Shown here one piece after another: positions 24,978-35,228 of a stretch of 64,000 nt of DNA. The stretch is from Haladaptatus caseinilyticus (GTDB taxonomy: Archaea > Halobacteriota > Halobacteria > Halobacteriales > Haladaptataceae). The notes beneath the pieces were generated by a model. The model ran no database searches and was not told the DNA's origin. It was given only the letters and a program-made list of their open reading frames with translations. Position numbers and translations under genes: made by a program. How positions within the stretch are numbered: position 1 is the stretch's first letter; every line of letters begins with the position of its first letter. Where the stretch lies: the NCBI RefSeq assembly GCF_026248685.1, contig NZ_CP111036.1:248001-312000 (forward strand). The letters are read 5' to 3'.

Positions 24978-26189
24978 ATGAAGTCAACCGCTGACCCGAC
25001 TCCATCCGCGCGAAACGTGCTCCTTTTTTGCCCAGCTGTCGATGACGAGACCGACACGAAACGGCTCTCTCGACGTTCACCCATCGACCCGACCACGTGT
25101 AATGCGTTGTTCCTCTCCTACGAGCGGCCACCGGAGGAACTGCTCGAGCGCTGGCAGTCGCATGTCGGTGAAAAACCGGCCGAGTTCGGAGCTATCGCCG
25201 TCGGTAAGTACAGTTCGTCACCTCAGGCAGAGGTCCTTCGCTCGGACACCGACCGAAACATCGTCTCGATAGCCAACCCCGAACGTCTCGGACGACTCCA
25301 AACTGCTGTCTACCTCTTTCTCGACCAATGGTCCGCGAACGACCAGCAGTCGATGCTCTATTTCGACTCCATTACCGCGATGCTCCGTTACGTGAATCGA
25401 ACGACCGCGTTTCGATTTCTTCACTCGCTTACCGATTCCCTCCGACGACTCGGCGTGACCGCACATTTCTACATGAATCCGGACGTACACGACGAAGAGA
25501 CGCTTGCCATTTTTCGGCCGCTGTTCGACACTGTCGTCGGTGACCAGACGAAACCTGAACGAGCGGTTTCGCCGGACGTACTCTCGACTCTCTTTACCTC
25601 CTCTCGACGGCGCTCAGTCTGCCGATATCTGGTCGAAGTGGCCGACCGTGCGACCGTCGCGACCGTGGCGGAGCGGATCGCGGAGTGGGAGGTCGAGGGA
25701 ACGCCGAGCAGCGAGATGCGGGAACGGGTCCACATCACGCTTCGGCACGTCCACCTCCCGAAATTGGTCGAGGCGGGCGTCGTCGAACTCGACGGGGAAA
25801 CCGTCAGCGCGGCCGAGGATAGCATCGATCTGGAACGATACAACCGGATCGTGAATGGCGGCGACCCGGTCCGCAAAACGGAGCCGACGATGTCGGATAC
25901 TGCGGCGCTCCCGACGACGAACGTTCCGAACGACCAATCGAGCGAAACCTACTGGACGGTGTACGGTACCGCCCGGGATTCGGTCGTAGTGATGTTGGCC
26001 CGTGCACTCGGCGCCGTTTTGGACGTCCACCCGACGGAGCTGCGACCCGTCCTCTCCGATATCATCGATATCGACGCACTGCAACGACTCGACGAGCGCG
26101 AGGAAACGTCCGTCTACGCGATGTTCAACTACGGGGAGTACGAAGTGGTCGTGGACGGTGGCCAGATTCGGTTGTACGAATCGAGTTGA
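24978..26189 (+). CDS. Three-domain signalling protein: DUF7504-like, DUF7344, HalOD1
   Basis: 403 residues. Residues about 12-190 resemble the haloarchaeal DUF7504 RecA-like domain: ARNVLLFCPAVDDE, NALFLSYERPPEELLERWQ, SMLYFDSITAMLRYVNRTTAFRFLH, HFYMNPDVHDEETL. There is no clear Walker A. Residues about 195-290 are a DUF7344 winged helix: FTSSRRRSVCRYLVEVADRA, RVHITLRHVHLPKLVEAGVVE. Residues about 315-402 are a HalOD1 output domain: TARDSVVVMLARALGAV, then FNYGEYEVVVDGGQIRLYE. It combines three predicted signal or regulatory modules and probably links a sensory ATPase-like fold to DNA binding. Family names are from memory. Confidence 0.82.
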   Translation: MKSTADPTPSARNVLLFCPAVDDETDTKRLSRRSPIDPTTCNALFLSYERPPEELLERWQSHVGEKPAEFGAIAVGKYSSSPQAEVLRSDTDRNIVSIANPERLGRLQTAVYLFLDQWSANDQQSMLYFDSITAMLRYVNRTTAFRFLHSLTDSLRRLGVTAHFYMNPDVHDEETLAIFRPLFDTVVGDQTKPERAVSPDVLSTLFTSSRRRSVCRYLVEVADRATVATVAERIAEWEVEGTPSSEMRERVHITLRHVHLPKLVEAGVVELDGETVSAAEDSIDLERYNRIVNGGDPVRKTEPTMSDTAALPTTNVPNDQSSETYWTVYGTARDSVVVMLARALGAVLDVHPTELRPVLSDIIDIDALQRLDEREETSVYAMFNYGEYEVVVDGGQIRLYESS

Positions 26190-26196
26190 GCGGTTC

Positions 26197-28182
26197 TCAG
26201 GCTAGCCACTCGTCCGGTTTCGTGTTGTAATCGACTTCCGTCGCGGTGATGTCCTCGACGTCGCTCCACGGGAGATCGTGTATCTCGAACTCCTCGCCGT
26301 CGTAGCGCAGGAGTTTTCCTTTCTCTTCCGGTTCCGGCTCGCGGTCACGACGACGGGCGATTTCAGCATCGCGTTCGTCCACTTCCTTCACGATGGTCTT
26401 CAAGTTCACCGGGCGACCCCAGAGGTCGTAGATGCGTTCCAACGTTCGTGTGGCCTGTCCGATGTCGAGCATGACGCCGTTGTAGTGATGTCCCAACAGC
26501 AACTCGTTGCGGTTGTCGTAGTTACCGTCGTAGACCGCGATCGTTGGCTTGCCGAAGTTGGTGAACTGGAGCATCAACTTCTTTTTCACGTCCTCGTACT
26601 GCGCACTCGTCACGCGGTAATCGCCGGTCGTCTGGCTGAACTCGTAGGTGAAATAGTTGTTGTCGGTGACGAACTCCTTCGTCAGGAAGCCATCGAGGAA
26701 CGTCACGTCGTTGTGGCTGGCCCTGACTTCGTACATTCGGTTCCATCCGACGGCGTAGTCAACGTCGGCCATGGCTTCCGCGACGGTCTCGTAGCGTTCG
26801 TCGTCCATCAGGTAGCGAGCGTACTGCTCCAGGTCGGCTTGGCTAATGGATTCGAGGAACCCACGGTTCTGAAGTTTGTTGAGCGAGAAATGACGCTCCG
26901 CCAATCCGTCGTAGGAGAGCACCTTCCACGGATGACGGTCCACGTCGATTTTGCCCGCTTTCGCACGCTCCAACCCTTCGGAGTCGATTTTGGCGGAGTC
27001 AAGCGATTCGAGGTCGGCGAGCGTCTCGGCGTTCACGACTTCGAGTTCCGGTCGTGGTTCGAGCAGTTCGTTCACTTCGTCGAAATCGACGACATCGTGG
27101 AAGTTCCGCCACGAGATTCCCTTCACACGCAGGAGTTTTCGAACGACTTCCCGTCGGTTTTCCGTGTTCTCGATGTACTCCCACAGTTGTTTGCCGAGTT
27201 TGTAGGGATTGAGACCGGGTGATCCGAGGACGCGTGCTTGGTGGTCCGCGTACTCGATGAACTCGTCGGTTCCGGCGAAAGACTCCTCGCCCATCATCAA
27301 CGACTCCCAGTAGGCGGCCCATCCCTCGTTCATCACTTTCGTCGTCTTCTGGGCCGCGAAGTAGTACGACTCGGTTCGAAGCATCTCCAGGATTTCTTTC
27401 TGCCAATCCTCCATCTCGACCGCTTTGCCCTCGTCCGGATCGTAGGCACGTCCGTGGTCGCGGAGGAACGCGAGCAAGTCCTTTTCCGGTTCTTCGAGCT
27501 TTCCGGCACGCTTTTCGCGCTGTGCTTCGAGCCACTCCTCGTCGAATACCTCGTCCCGAACCTCGTCACTGAGGTTCATCTCCGCGAGCTGGTCGGCGAT
27601 TTCGTCCGTTTCACGCTCCTCGTCCTCTTTCGTCCTGTGCTGGTTTTTGAATGCGTGATGTTGGTCGATGTTGTCCTGAAGACAGAGCACGTTGTCGATC
27701 CACTTTTCGACCGCCTCCCTGTCGATTTCCGGGTCGGCCATGATGGAGCGAACGCGATTCGCGTGCCGTTCGAGGAGTGCCGCCGCGTTGAGTTCGTCGG
27801 CGAACATTCCGTACCACCGGTTGTTGGCGAAGAAATCCGAGTGGGCTTCGACGTGCGTGATGACCGCCTTCTGGTCGGCGATACTGTTCGACTCCTGAAG
27901 GAAGGCGTGGGCTGGATCGTCGTTGATGACGATTTCGAACGCCTTACCGCCCGCGTACTGGCCTTGCTTTTGCTGGCGGTCGTATTTCATCCCCCATCGC
28001 CAATGCGGGTATCGCTCCTGGAACCCATCGTACGCGATGAGTTCGTTCATCTCGTCGTAATCGATGATCCAGTACTTGACGGGATACGGGTCGAGACCGA
28101 GCTTTTTTGCGAGCTTTCGCGCTTCGACGACCGGCTCGCGCACCCGCTCGGCCTCGCGCTTGGTTTCGATTCGTTCGTTCAT
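26197..28182 (-). CDS. SpoVR family protein
   Basis: 661 residues, including the full SpoVR/YcgB domain. Landmarks are [20 protein letters not shown], the conserved [50 protein letters not shown], and [14 protein letters not shown] in the middle. It is longer than many bacterial homologues because of a roughly 60-residue charged insertion ([20 protein letters not shown] region). The molecular activity is unknown; in Bacillus SpoVR affects the spore cortex, and in E. coli ycgB is a stress-induced partner of yeaG-yeaH. Last gene of the PrkA operon, overlapping the DUF444 gene by ATGA. Confidence 0.95.
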   Translation of the reverse strand: MNERIETKREAERVREPVVEARKLAKKLGLDPYPVKYWIIDYDEMNELIAYDGFQERYPHWRWGMKYDRQQKQGQYAGGKAFEIVINDDPAHAFLQESNSIADQKAVITHVEAHSDFFANNRWYGMFADELNAAALLERHANRVRSIMADPEIDREAVEKWIDNVLCLQDNIDQHHAFKNQHRTKEDEERETDEIADQLAEMNLSDEVRDEVFDEEWLEAQREKRAGKLEEPEKDLLAFLRDHGRAYDPDEGKAVEMEDWQKEILEMLRTESYYFAAQKTTKVMNEGWAAYWESLMMGEESFAGTDEFIEYADHQARVLGSPGLNPYKLGKQLWEYIENTENRREVVRKLLRVKGISWRNFHDVVDFDEVNELLEPRPELEVVNAETLADLESLDSAKIDSEGLERAKAGKIDVDRHPWKVLSYDGLAERHFSLNKLQNRGFLESISQADLEQYARYLMDDERYETVAEAMADVDYAVGWNRMYEVRASHNDVTFLDGFLTKEFVTDNNYFTYEFSQTTGDYRVTSAQYEDVKKKLMLQFTNFGKPTIAVYDGNYDNRNELLLGHHYNGVMLDIGQATRTLERIYDLWGRPVNLKTIVKEVDERDAEIARRRDREPEPEEKGKLLRYDGEEFEIHDLPWSDVEDITATEVDYNTKPDEWLA

Positions 28183-29486
28183 TCTGCCTCCGTGCTCAGG
28201 ATCTCGTAAATCGCCTTGGTCACGTCCTCCGGCCCGTTGACGTAACTGACTGCCACGTTGTCCGCCTCGGCGAAGTGCCGCTCCACTTCCTCCGCGTGGG
28301 TCGCGTTGATGGCTTTTCCTTCCGGTTGTGTCTCCACGTAGGCGTGGAGGTTCGCCGGAATATTCTCCATCATGGGAACGACGTTCTCCTCGGTGTCGTT
28401 TCGGCTGTTCTCGCTGTCACCCGCCGCGAACACGTAGCGGTTCCAGTCCGCCCACGGGAACTCCTCTTCGAGGATCGCGGCGGCGAGTTCGTAGGCCGAC
28501 GAGATTTTGGTCCCGCCGCCCGAGCGAATGCCGAAGAACTCGTTTCGCTCGACCCGCCACGCCTCCGCATCGTGGGCGATGTAGACGAACTCGGCATTGT
28601 CGTACTTGCCCGTCAGATACCAGTCTAGTGGTGTGAACGTGCGTTCGACCAGTTCGCGCTTTTTTTCCCGCATCGACCCGGAGACGTCGCGGATGTTGAC
28701 GACGACGACGTTCTTCTCGCGTTCTTCGATAATTTCGGGGTAGCGATAGCGTTCGTCTTCCCGCCTGAATGGAACGTGGCGGATCCCTTGTTCCCGAATC
28801 TTCTGGGCCGTGCTCATCGGGGTCACCCGACGCTCCATCTCTTCGATGCTCTCCCACTTGGTACGCTCCTCGGCGGACAGCGCGTCGTAGTTCTCCTCGA
28901 CCCACCGTTTCGAGACGGTGATGTTCTTTTCACGGGCCCAGTTGAACACCTCGTCCGGCCCCCAGCTTTCCACCCCCATCGCTTCGCGGACGTAGTTGGG
29001 GTCGAAGTCCATCGCCAGTTTGCGTTTCAGCCCCTCCTTGAACATCCGTTCGAAATCGAGCGTGCTGTCGGGGCCGGTCTTCGTCATGTCGGTGAAGTCG
29101 CCCTCGATTTCCTCGATGACTTCCTTCCCCTTGGGTTCGAGTTCGAGGCCGAGTTCGTCGTCCAGTTCCTGGGCGAACTCCTCGGGGTCCATCTCGTAGT
29201 AGTCGTGATCGCCCGATTCGTCGCCGGGTTCACCCTCTTCCCCGTCGTCGCCGGGTTGGGGCTGGGGCTGACCGACCGGGTCGCCCACATCGGGATTGCC
29301 TTGGCCGACGCCACCCCTGTCCCGTTGGTCGTAACGGAACTCGGGCAAATCGACGATTTTGATGGGAATGTGTATCTCGTCGGGGAGACTCTGTCCGAGA
29401 TCGCCGTACTGAATGAACTCCGCGAGGTCTTCCCGACGATCTTCGCCGACTTCACGGTACCGTTCGAGGTCGTCTCTCAATCCCAT
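28179..29486 (-). CDS. DUF444/UPF0229 (YeaH-type) von Willebrand factor A protein
   Basis: 435 residues. The C-terminal half is a VWA domain with a metal-ion-dependent adhesion site: [10 protein letters not shown] (Asp 267, Ser 269, Ser 271) and [14 protein letters not shown]. The middle carries the DUF444 signature [17 protein letters not shown]. The N-terminus includes a low-complexity acidic and Gly/Pro-rich linker (about 58-95). In E. coli the homologue YeaH is co-expressed with the kinase YeaG under nitrogen and stationary-phase stress. Here it overlaps both neighbours (10 bases with the upstream kinase, 4 with spoVR). Confidence 0.95.
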   Translation of the reverse strand: MGLRDDLERYREVGEDRREDLAEFIQYGDLGQSLPDEIHIPIKIVDLPEFRYDQRDRGGVGQGNPDVGDPVGQPQPQPGDDGEEGEPGDESGDHDYYEMDPEEFAQELDDELGLELEPKGKEVIEEIEGDFTDMTKTGPDSTLDFERMFKEGLKRKLAMDFDPNYVREAMGVESWGPDEVFNWAREKNITVSKRWVEENYDALSAEERTKWESIEEMERRVTPMSTAQKIREQGIRHVPFRREDERYRYPEIIEEREKNVVVVNIRDVSGSMREKKRELVERTFTPLDWYLTGKYDNAEFVYIAHDAEAWRVERNEFFGIRSGGGTKISSAYELAAAILEEEFPWADWNRYVFAAGDSENSRNDTEENVVPMMENIPANLHAYVETQPEGKAINATHAEEVERHFAEADNVAVSYVNGPEDVTKAIYEILSTEAE

Positions 29487-31762
29487 TTGTAGCTCACCTG
29501 ATTCATGACGTGTTGGCTCGTCAGTTCAGCCGACGCCTCCGAATAGCCAAACAGCTCTTGGAGGTTCTGAATCGTCTCCTCTTTCACCTCGGCCGTCTCG
29601 GTGTTCGTCGGTGGATTCTCCCACTGGCTCGGGTTGAAATCCTCGTACACTCGGCGCACGTCGTCCCAGTCGTTGTTCGCGAGCACTGTCTTGATGATCG
29701 GTACCTCTTTCGGATCGATATCGCTCACTTCGAACTCGTCGTTACGACTCTCCCAGGCGTGACGGTTCAGCGCGGTGATGACCTTGTTCCGACGGAACTC
29801 GGCCACCGCGGGGCCCGGCTCGTGATCGACTTCGTACGCGTCCGGCCCGAATCGACCGAGATGCTCCGTCTCGAACACTTTCATTTTCAGTCCGTCGGGA
29901 TCGATTCGTTCACCGCGGTCGTTTTCCACCTCCTCGCCGGTCGCCCACGCGTAGACGTGTTCGATGTATTCGGCGACCGTCTCCTCGTCGACCCGGCGGT
30001 CGCGCATGATGGCATCGAGCACGTCGCTCTCCTGTTGCTGGAAGATGTAGTTTTTCACCGGCACGAGTCGGTTCTCGTACTCAGTGCGCTCGGCCGTCGA
30101 GAACACCGGAGCGTCCCCGATTCCTTCGGCCATCGCGTTCAGGATGTCCCGTGGCATGATGACCTGTTCGACGGGATACTCGGGATGATGGCGGTCGCGA
30201 ACTTCGTTGACCAATCCGGCGATAATATCTCGCGTGTACGTGACCGGAATCCCGCCGGACCCGTCGGCCGCGTCGTCGTCGAAGTCGAAATCGTCCTTGT
30301 CGATGCGCTCGTCGCCGTCCAACAAGTATCCGCGGTCGTACAGCACCGCCTTGTCCACGAGGTCGAGTCCGGCGGGGAGGTCGGTCCCGTCGAGGCGAGA
30401 CACGACGCTGTAGAGCGCCGCGGCTTCGATCGCGTGCGGCGACAGTTCGCGTTCCGCGACGGCGTCACCGTCGCGGACGTGAACCGAGATCGGTTCTCGG
30501 ATCCACGCTTCGAGTTCGTCGTACGTATCCGCCTGCCACACGGGAGTCTCGTTCGTGAGTTCACGCCGGATGAGCTCGGCCTCCAAACTGAGGTTCGTCA
30601 GGTAGCCGAACTCCCGTCGGTCGAGTCGGCGTTTCAGCGCCCGGAGCGGATCCGCTCCGCCGGCATCGGCGTGCTGGTTCAACTGGGCTTCGAGGTCGGG
30701 ATTCGAGATGATGACCAACTGCGTGTCGATATCCATCTGGATGCCCTTGTCCAACTTCACCGACTTCTCGTCCGGCACGTTGAGCAGTTTCTGGAGTAAG
30801 TCTGCGTGCTGGGCCGCATCTTCCACGATGGTCAGCAGGCCGTTGCCCTGCGAGAGGACGCCGTCGTAGCTGAACGCCTGCGGGTTCTTCCGTCCGCGGG
30901 AGTCGAGTTCCTGCAGCATCCCCTGCATCCAACTGCCGACCAGCCGCTGTTTCGGTCTGCCACTGTCCTCCGAGTGGAGGACGCCGATACCGTCGCCGAT
31001 GTCTACGACGTAGTTTTTCACCCGGAGATGTGCCGGGTCGGTAATCGCCGAGAACAGTTCTTCCTCCCCGTTGCGCCGATACTGCTCCTCCAGATAATCG
31101 TACGCTTCCCGACTGAACGGGTCGAGTTTGCCCTCGACGAGCACGTCGATGTGGTCGTCGAGTCCGCCGTTCAACTGTTCGAGCAGCTCCTCGCGAACCG
31201 CTGGCGGGAAGACGAGCAGTGGATGCGACTGTACGGGACTCGCGTACCAGTTTTCCTCGCTCGTCGCGGTCACGTCGTCGCCGTAACTGAGCCCCGGCGA
31301 CTCCGTCGCGGTGGCGATGTTCCACTCGATGGTGTACCGTCGGCCTTCCGGCGTCTTCGAGTACTCGCGCAACCCGTTGACTAGACACCGTTTGAGTTCG
31401 GACTTTCCGGTTGCCGTCGGTCCGGCGAACCAGATAATCTTCTCCTCTTTCCCTCGACGAGCGGCGATCGAACGCAAGTCGTCCACGAACGCGTTCAACA
31501 CTTCGGTGTTGCCGAGGATTGCGTGCTCGCCGCCGTTGTGCGGGTCGTCGAAGAACCGGTAGCGTTCCTTCTCATCCCCCTCCTCGATGACCGTTCGTGT
31601 ACCCATCGACTCGATGGCCTCCAAGAGGTACTTGCTCGCGTGCGAGGCGATGGTCGGGTTTTCGAACGCCGCGTCTACGTATTCCGCGAGGCTCATCGGC
31701 TCCTCGTAGGTCTCGCGGAGTTCGTGGTCGGCATCGGTGATGTAGTCGCTTCCTTCGGACAC
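29477..31762 (-). CDS. PrkA-type serine protein kinase, second copy
   Basis: About 761 residues from GTG 31762. A GGAGG stretch lies just upstream, inside the end of the previous gene, and the frame further upstream overlaps that gene. N-terminal AAA-like PrkA domain with Walker [10 protein letters not shown] (residues 114-122) and [18 protein letters not shown]. The sensor-like region [19 protein letters not shown] follows. The C-terminal part carries the kinase region in PrkA/YeaG proteins. It is clearly paralogous to the preceding gene but diverged: Walker A is GPTATGKS here and GPVGSGKS there. It is about 65 residues longer. Confidence 0.93.
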   Translation of the reverse strand: MSEGSDYITDADHELRETYEEPMSLAEYVDAAFENPTIASHASKYLLEAIESMGTRTVIEEGDEKERYRFFDDPHNGGEHAILGNTEVLNAFVDDLRSIAARRGKEEKIIWFAGPTATGKSELKRCLVNGLREYSKTPEGRRYTIEWNIATATESPGLSYGDDVTATSEENWYASPVQSHPLLVFPPAVREELLEQLNGGLDDHIDVLVEGKLDPFSREAYDYLEEQYRRNGEEELFSAITDPAHLRVKNYVVDIGDGIGVLHSEDSGRPKQRLVGSWMQGMLQELDSRGRKNPQAFSYDGVLSQGNGLLTIVEDAAQHADLLQKLLNVPDEKSVKLDKGIQMDIDTQLVIISNPDLEAQLNQHADAGGADPLRALKRRLDRREFGYLTNLSLEAELIRRELTNETPVWQADTYDELEAWIREPISVHVRDGDAVAERELSPHAIEAAALYSVVSRLDGTDLPAGLDLVDKAVLYDRGYLLDGDERIDKDDFDFDDDAADGSGGIPVTYTRDIIAGLVNEVRDRHHPEYPVEQVIMPRDILNAMAEGIGDAPVFSTAERTEYENRLVPVKNYIFQQQESDVLDAIMRDRRVDEETVAEYIEHVYAWATGEEVENDRGERIDPDGLKMKVFETEHLGRFGPDAYEVDHEPGPAVAEFRRNKVITALNRHAWESRNDEFEVSDIDPKEVPIIKTVLANNDWDDVRRVYEDFNPSQWENPPTNTETAEVKEETIQNLQELFGYSEASAELTSQHVMNQVSYKWD

Positions 31763-31766
31763 TGTG

Positions 31767-33851
31767 TTACTCCTCCATTTCGGCGCGGGCGACTTCTGCC
31801 CCGGCGAATTCGAGCACCTCCTTCGCGCCCTCACGCGAGTAGCCCTGTTCCATCAGCGCGTCTACCCATGCGTTCTGTTCGTCGTTATCCATCTCGTTGG
31901 CCGACACCAACGCCGAGAAGTTGATGTTGTGTTTCTTGTCCTCCCACAGTTTGCGTTCCAACGCTCGGCGGAGACGGTCGTTGTCCTGTGGGTTGAACGG
32001 CGACCCCTCGCGGGCACGCCGCGACACCCAGTTGGACACTTCCTGCCGGAAGTCGTCCTTGCGGTCCCGGGGGACTTCCAACTTCTCCTCGACGGCACGG
32101 AGGAAGCTCTCGTCCGGTTCCTGTTCGCGGCCGGTCAGTTCGTCCTCGACGGTGGCGTTGTCGATGTACGCCATGACGTGGTCCATGTACTTCTCGCCCT
32201 GCCGCTGGATTTCGTCGATATCGTAGGCGAGTGCGTGACGCACGTCCTCGATGGCACGCTCGCGGTACTCGCCGCGAACACCTTCGAGGTAGCGGTAGTA
32301 CGTCTCGAAGTTCTCCTCCGGAATCGAACCGTGGTTCTCCAAGTTCTCCTCGAAGTGGTTGAACACCGACAACGGACTGAGGAACCCACGGCTGCGATGG
32401 GTGGAGTTCATGATGGCCTCGGCGATTTCGTCGCCGATGAACCGTGCCGAGACGCCCTCCATCCCTTCGCCGATGTCGGCTTTCTCCTCTGCCTCCTCGC
32501 GGAGCTTTTTCACGTCGATGTCGTCGCTGTCCTCGGTTTCGCCGTTGTAGGCTTTCGCCTTCTGGAGCAGGTCCACCATCTCGGTGTCGGGTTCCTCGAT
32601 GCGCGTCAGCACGCCGAAGAGGCCCGCCATTTCGAGGGTGTGTGGTTCGATATGCACGTCCGGCACGTCGGCGTTCCGGAGCATCTTCCGGTAGATATCG
32701 GCTTCCGACTCGTACTCGAGGACGTACGGGAAGTCGATGCGTTTCGTTCGGTCGTTGAACGCCTCCATCTTCTCGTCGCCTTTCTTATCCCGGTACTCGG
32801 GCATGTTCGTCCGGCCGACGATGACCTGGTCGATGTCGATACGCGGGTTGTTCTTCGGCTTGATAGTCTGTTCCTGCGTCGCGTGCAGGAAGTCGTAGAG
32901 GAACTCCCGCTGGAGTTTGAGCAGTTCTTCGCCGCTGAAGATGCCCCGGTTCGCGTTACAGAACGCGCCGGAGTAGTCGAACGCCCGCGGGTCGCTTTCG
33001 CCGTAGATGGCGATTTTCGAGTAGTTGACGTCACCCGTGAGTTCGGTCTCGTCCTGGTTTTTCTTGTCCTTCGGCTCGAACGTCTCGACTGCCTGTCGCT
33101 TGTTTTCGTCGGCGACGAGACGAATGATTTCGATGTGGTTTTCGAGCACCTGCTTGATGTCGTCGTCGTAGTACGCAAGCAGTTCGTCCATGTAGAACTC
33201 GCTCGCGGGGTCCAGCGCCTGCTCGTTTTTGATGGTGTACGGAGCGTCTAGCTCCTCGTTGATGTCGTCGATGACCGTCTGGCGCTGTTCGTATGGGAGC
33301 AGGACCAACGGGTCCTGGTTCATCGGCGAGCGGACCACGTCGTCCGCAGGGTCCTGATCTACGATGACGTCACAGAGGTTCGTCCACCGGAAGGTGTACA
33401 TGCGCCCCTCGTCACGGAGCGTGTAATCCTCGAAATATTTGCGAACCTGTCGGTCGAAGTCGGATTTCCCAGACCCGACGGGACCCAGTAACAGTTTGAT
33501 GCGTTTTTCCGGTCCGAGTCCGCGGGCACCGCTCTTTACCTTGTTTACGAACTCGTGCATCGCTCGGTGAATTTCGCGCCCGTAAAACGTGTTTTCCCCG
33601 TCGTGAAGGGGATCTTCGGACGCGAGTCGGTACTCGACGACACCGGTATCTTCGTCGTATTCGGTGCCGTAGTAATCGAACATATCGGCGACGCGCTGGT
33701 GGGCGTTCCGAGCGATCTTCGGATGCTCGTACACCTCTTGTAGGTACCAGTCGAACGATTTCGTTTCACGGAGGTCTTCCGGCATCGATTCCTGGTAGCT
33801 TCGACTGAGGTCGTCCAGCGTTTCCATGTCACCTTTCATTGTATCACGCAT
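31767..33851 (-). CDS. PrkA-type serine protein kinase, first copy
   Basis: 694 residues. Walker A LLGPVGSGKSD (residues 121-131), then MYTFRWTNLCDVIVDQDPAD and MNQDPLVLLPYEQRQ, the canonical PrkA region. RGIFSGEELLKLQREFLYDFLHATQE and IVGRTNMPEYRDKKGD follow, and the C-terminal kinase domain holds SVFNHFEENLENHG. PrkA/YeaG phosphorylates proteins on serine and works as a stress-response AAA kinase. ATG 33851, 33839 or 33827 could be the start. It leads the operon; the next gene's GTG is only 4 bases past its stop. Confidence 0.95.
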   Translation of the reverse strand: MRDTMKGDMETLDDLSRSYQESMPEDLRETKSFDWYLQEVYEHPKIARNAHQRVADMFDYYGTEYDEDTGVVEYRLASEDPLHDGENTFYGREIHRAMHEFVNKVKSGARGLGPEKRIKLLLGPVGSGKSDFDRQVRKYFEDYTLRDEGRMYTFRWTNLCDVIVDQDPADDVVRSPMNQDPLVLLPYEQRQTVIDDINEELDAPYTIKNEQALDPASEFYMDELLAYYDDDIKQVLENHIEIIRLVADENKRQAVETFEPKDKKNQDETELTGDVNYSKIAIYGESDPRAFDYSGAFCNANRGIFSGEELLKLQREFLYDFLHATQEQTIKPKNNPRIDIDQVIVGRTNMPEYRDKKGDEKMEAFNDRTKRIDFPYVLEYESEADIYRKMLRNADVPDVHIEPHTLEMAGLFGVLTRIEEPDTEMVDLLQKAKAYNGETEDSDDIDVKKLREEAEEKADIGEGMEGVSARFIGDEIAEAIMNSTHRSRGFLSPLSVFNHFEENLENHGSIPEENFETYYRYLEGVRGEYRERAIEDVRHALAYDIDEIQRQGEKYMDHVMAYIDNATVEDELTGREQEPDESFLRAVEEKLEVPRDRKDDFRQEVSNWVSRRAREGSPFNPQDNDRLRRALERKLWEDKKHNINFSALVSANEMDNDEQNAWVDALMEQGYSREGAKEVLEFAGAEVARAEMEE

Positions 33852-34128
33852 TGTTTGGGGCTATGAGATGGACCGGGGAAGTGAGAGAAACCGACCGGGC
33901 GGCCCGATACCGGCGGGAAATACGTAGTCGGCACACACTCACAAAGTAGTGTCGGTCGGAACACCGGGATGGCACTCACACGGGGCAAACCGGGCAACGA
34001 CGAACGTGCCCAAAGAGACTCCTGCCTCTGTCGGTAATTCATGTGCGTGCCATCCACCACCTCAGGAACCAGTCGGCATCTCCAGCGCATTTCATCGACG
34101 AGGTGTGTGATTCGAGACCATGCATCGT

Positions 34129-34192
34129 GTGGGCAACTACCACCCGATACTGTTTAATAGATAGGACGAGGGAATATATAACTGTTGCCCAC
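34129..34192. promoter_or_regulatory. Paired 9-base inverted repeat flanking AT-rich promoter-like DNA
   Basis: GTGGGCAAC (34129-34137) and its exact complement GTTGCCCAC (34184-34192) are 46 bases apart. The spacer contains TTTAATA and AATATATAA, which read as TATA elements on either strand. Regulator binding at both arms could loop the promoter. The spacing is too long for a simple hairpin terminator. Confidence 0.35.
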
Positions 34193-34302
34193 GAGCAAGA
34201 TTCTTTTGGTTTGTATTAATGAGCAAAAACAACCGAAGTTACGGTCGTTAGCGTCTCAATACCGAAAATCCCACTTCCCACGAACGCACTGTTTTTCGAC
34301 CC

Positions 34303-34310
34303 TTTATATA
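34303..34310 (+). promoter_or_regulatory. TATA box of the DUF5820 gene
   Basis: TTTATATA lies directly before the first ATG (34313). Transcription should therefore begin near 34332-34338, downstream of that ATG, which argues for a later start codon. Confidence 0.5.
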
Positions 34311-34366
34311 TCATGGTCTATCTCCGACTAACAAGCCTTACCCATTTCCACGACCAATCGCCGGAC

Positions 34367-34753
34367 GTGGCGCTTGAAACCCTTCCAGAGTCGTGGGTCG
34401 TCTGGAACGATGAACCCAACGGTCGATGTATTCTCGCGTATCGACCGGACGTATTCGACACGAAACAGTTCCCTCCGGAGTGCCTTCCAACGCTCTATCT
34501 CACGCAAGGGACACCGAACCGTCCGGCACAGGAGCGTCGAGCTACTGACTCGTGGTATCTCACGTTCTATCTCGAACCGGACGTGACGCTCCCGCGAACG
34601 CCACGCTTTTCGACACGCGAGGAGGCGCTGACCGCCGCAGTCGAACTTGCCCACGAGTTCGACCGGGGCGAAATCAAGTATCGGGATGCCTATCAGATCC
34701 CACGTGAAGAGTACCTCGACAAACTCGACGAGTTGACGGGACGAGAGGCTTAA
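34367..34753 (+). CDS. DUF5820 family protein
   Basis: About 128 residues from GTG 34367. Conserved parts are LPESWVVWNDEPNGRCILAY, RPDVFDTKQFPPECLPTLYL, WYLTFYLEPDV and QIPREEYLDKLDELTGRE. These match my memory of the haloarchaeal DUF5820 family, whose members begin just before the LPEGWVVW-like motif. The open frame extends to ATG 34313, but the TATA box at 34303-34310 places transcription start after that codon. Function unknown; probably cytoplasmic. Confidence 0.8.
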   Translation: MALETLPESWVVWNDEPNGRCILAYRPDVFDTKQFPPECLPTLYLTQGTPNRPAQERRATDSWYLTFYLEPDVTLPRTPRFSTREEALTAAVELAHEFDRGEIKYRDAYQIPREEYLDKLDELTGREA

Positions 34754-34778
34754 CCGACCCCCAACCCTACGCCCGACT

Positions 34779-35228
34779 ATGTCCACCATCACACTCATCG
34801 GAACCCGACTCGCCGAATCCGGCCAGGAGTTCGTCTATCACGGTGAGGCGAGCGCCTGTGAGGGTTGTCCCTACAGAAACCAGTGTCTCAACCTCTCGAA
34901 GGGGGTCAAATACGAAGTGACGAGCGTCCGAAAGGGTGCACAAACGCTTCCGTGTGGCGTCCACGACGATGGCGTCACCGCCGTCGAAGTCGAACCCACG
35001 ACGGTTCGTGCGAACGTCTCCGCGAGAAACGCCTACGCAGGGAGTAAGGCGAAGCTCGAAGGGCCATGTCCTCACGTCGATTGCCCTAGCCACGAGTTCT
35101 GTGAACCCGCTGGGGCGGCGTTCGACGAAGAGTATCAAATCGCGAAAATCGTCGGCGACCCCCCTCACGACTACTGTCTATTGGACCGCGATTTGACGAT
35201 GGTCGAGTTCGCGGAACGGGACGAGTAA
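34779..35228 (+). CDS. UPF0179 family protein
   Basis: 149 residues. Cys-rich: CEGCPYRNQCLNL near residues 27-39, LPCGVHD, and CPHVDCPSHEFCEP near 103-116. Eight Cys in CxxC-like groups suggest a metal site, zinc or iron-sulfur, but this is not established for the family. UPF0179 is restricted to archaea. It follows the DUF5820 gene by 25 bases and is probably co-transcribed. Confidence 0.9.
   Translation: MSTITLIGTRLAESGQEFVYHGEASACEGCPYRNQCLNLSKGVKYEVTSVRKGAQTLPCGVHDDGVTAVEVEPTTVRANVSARNAYAGSKAKLEGPCPHVDCPSHEFCEPAGAAFDEEYQIAKIVGDPPHDYCLLDRDLTMVEFAERDE

Larger units (their letters stand above)
33852..34312. other. Long divergent intergenic region with spaced inverted repeat
   Basis: About 460 bases between the PrkA operon (leftward) and the DUF5820 gene (rightward). 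AT-rich elements near 34151-34160 and 34173-34182 lie between the two arms of an inverted repeat (34129-34137 and 34184-34192). I found no gene. Confidence 0.55.

Noticed and set aside
31764-33251. 495-codon plus-strand frame opposite the first PrkA gene
   Set aside because: Antisense shadow; the minus strand encodes clear PrkA motifs throughout.
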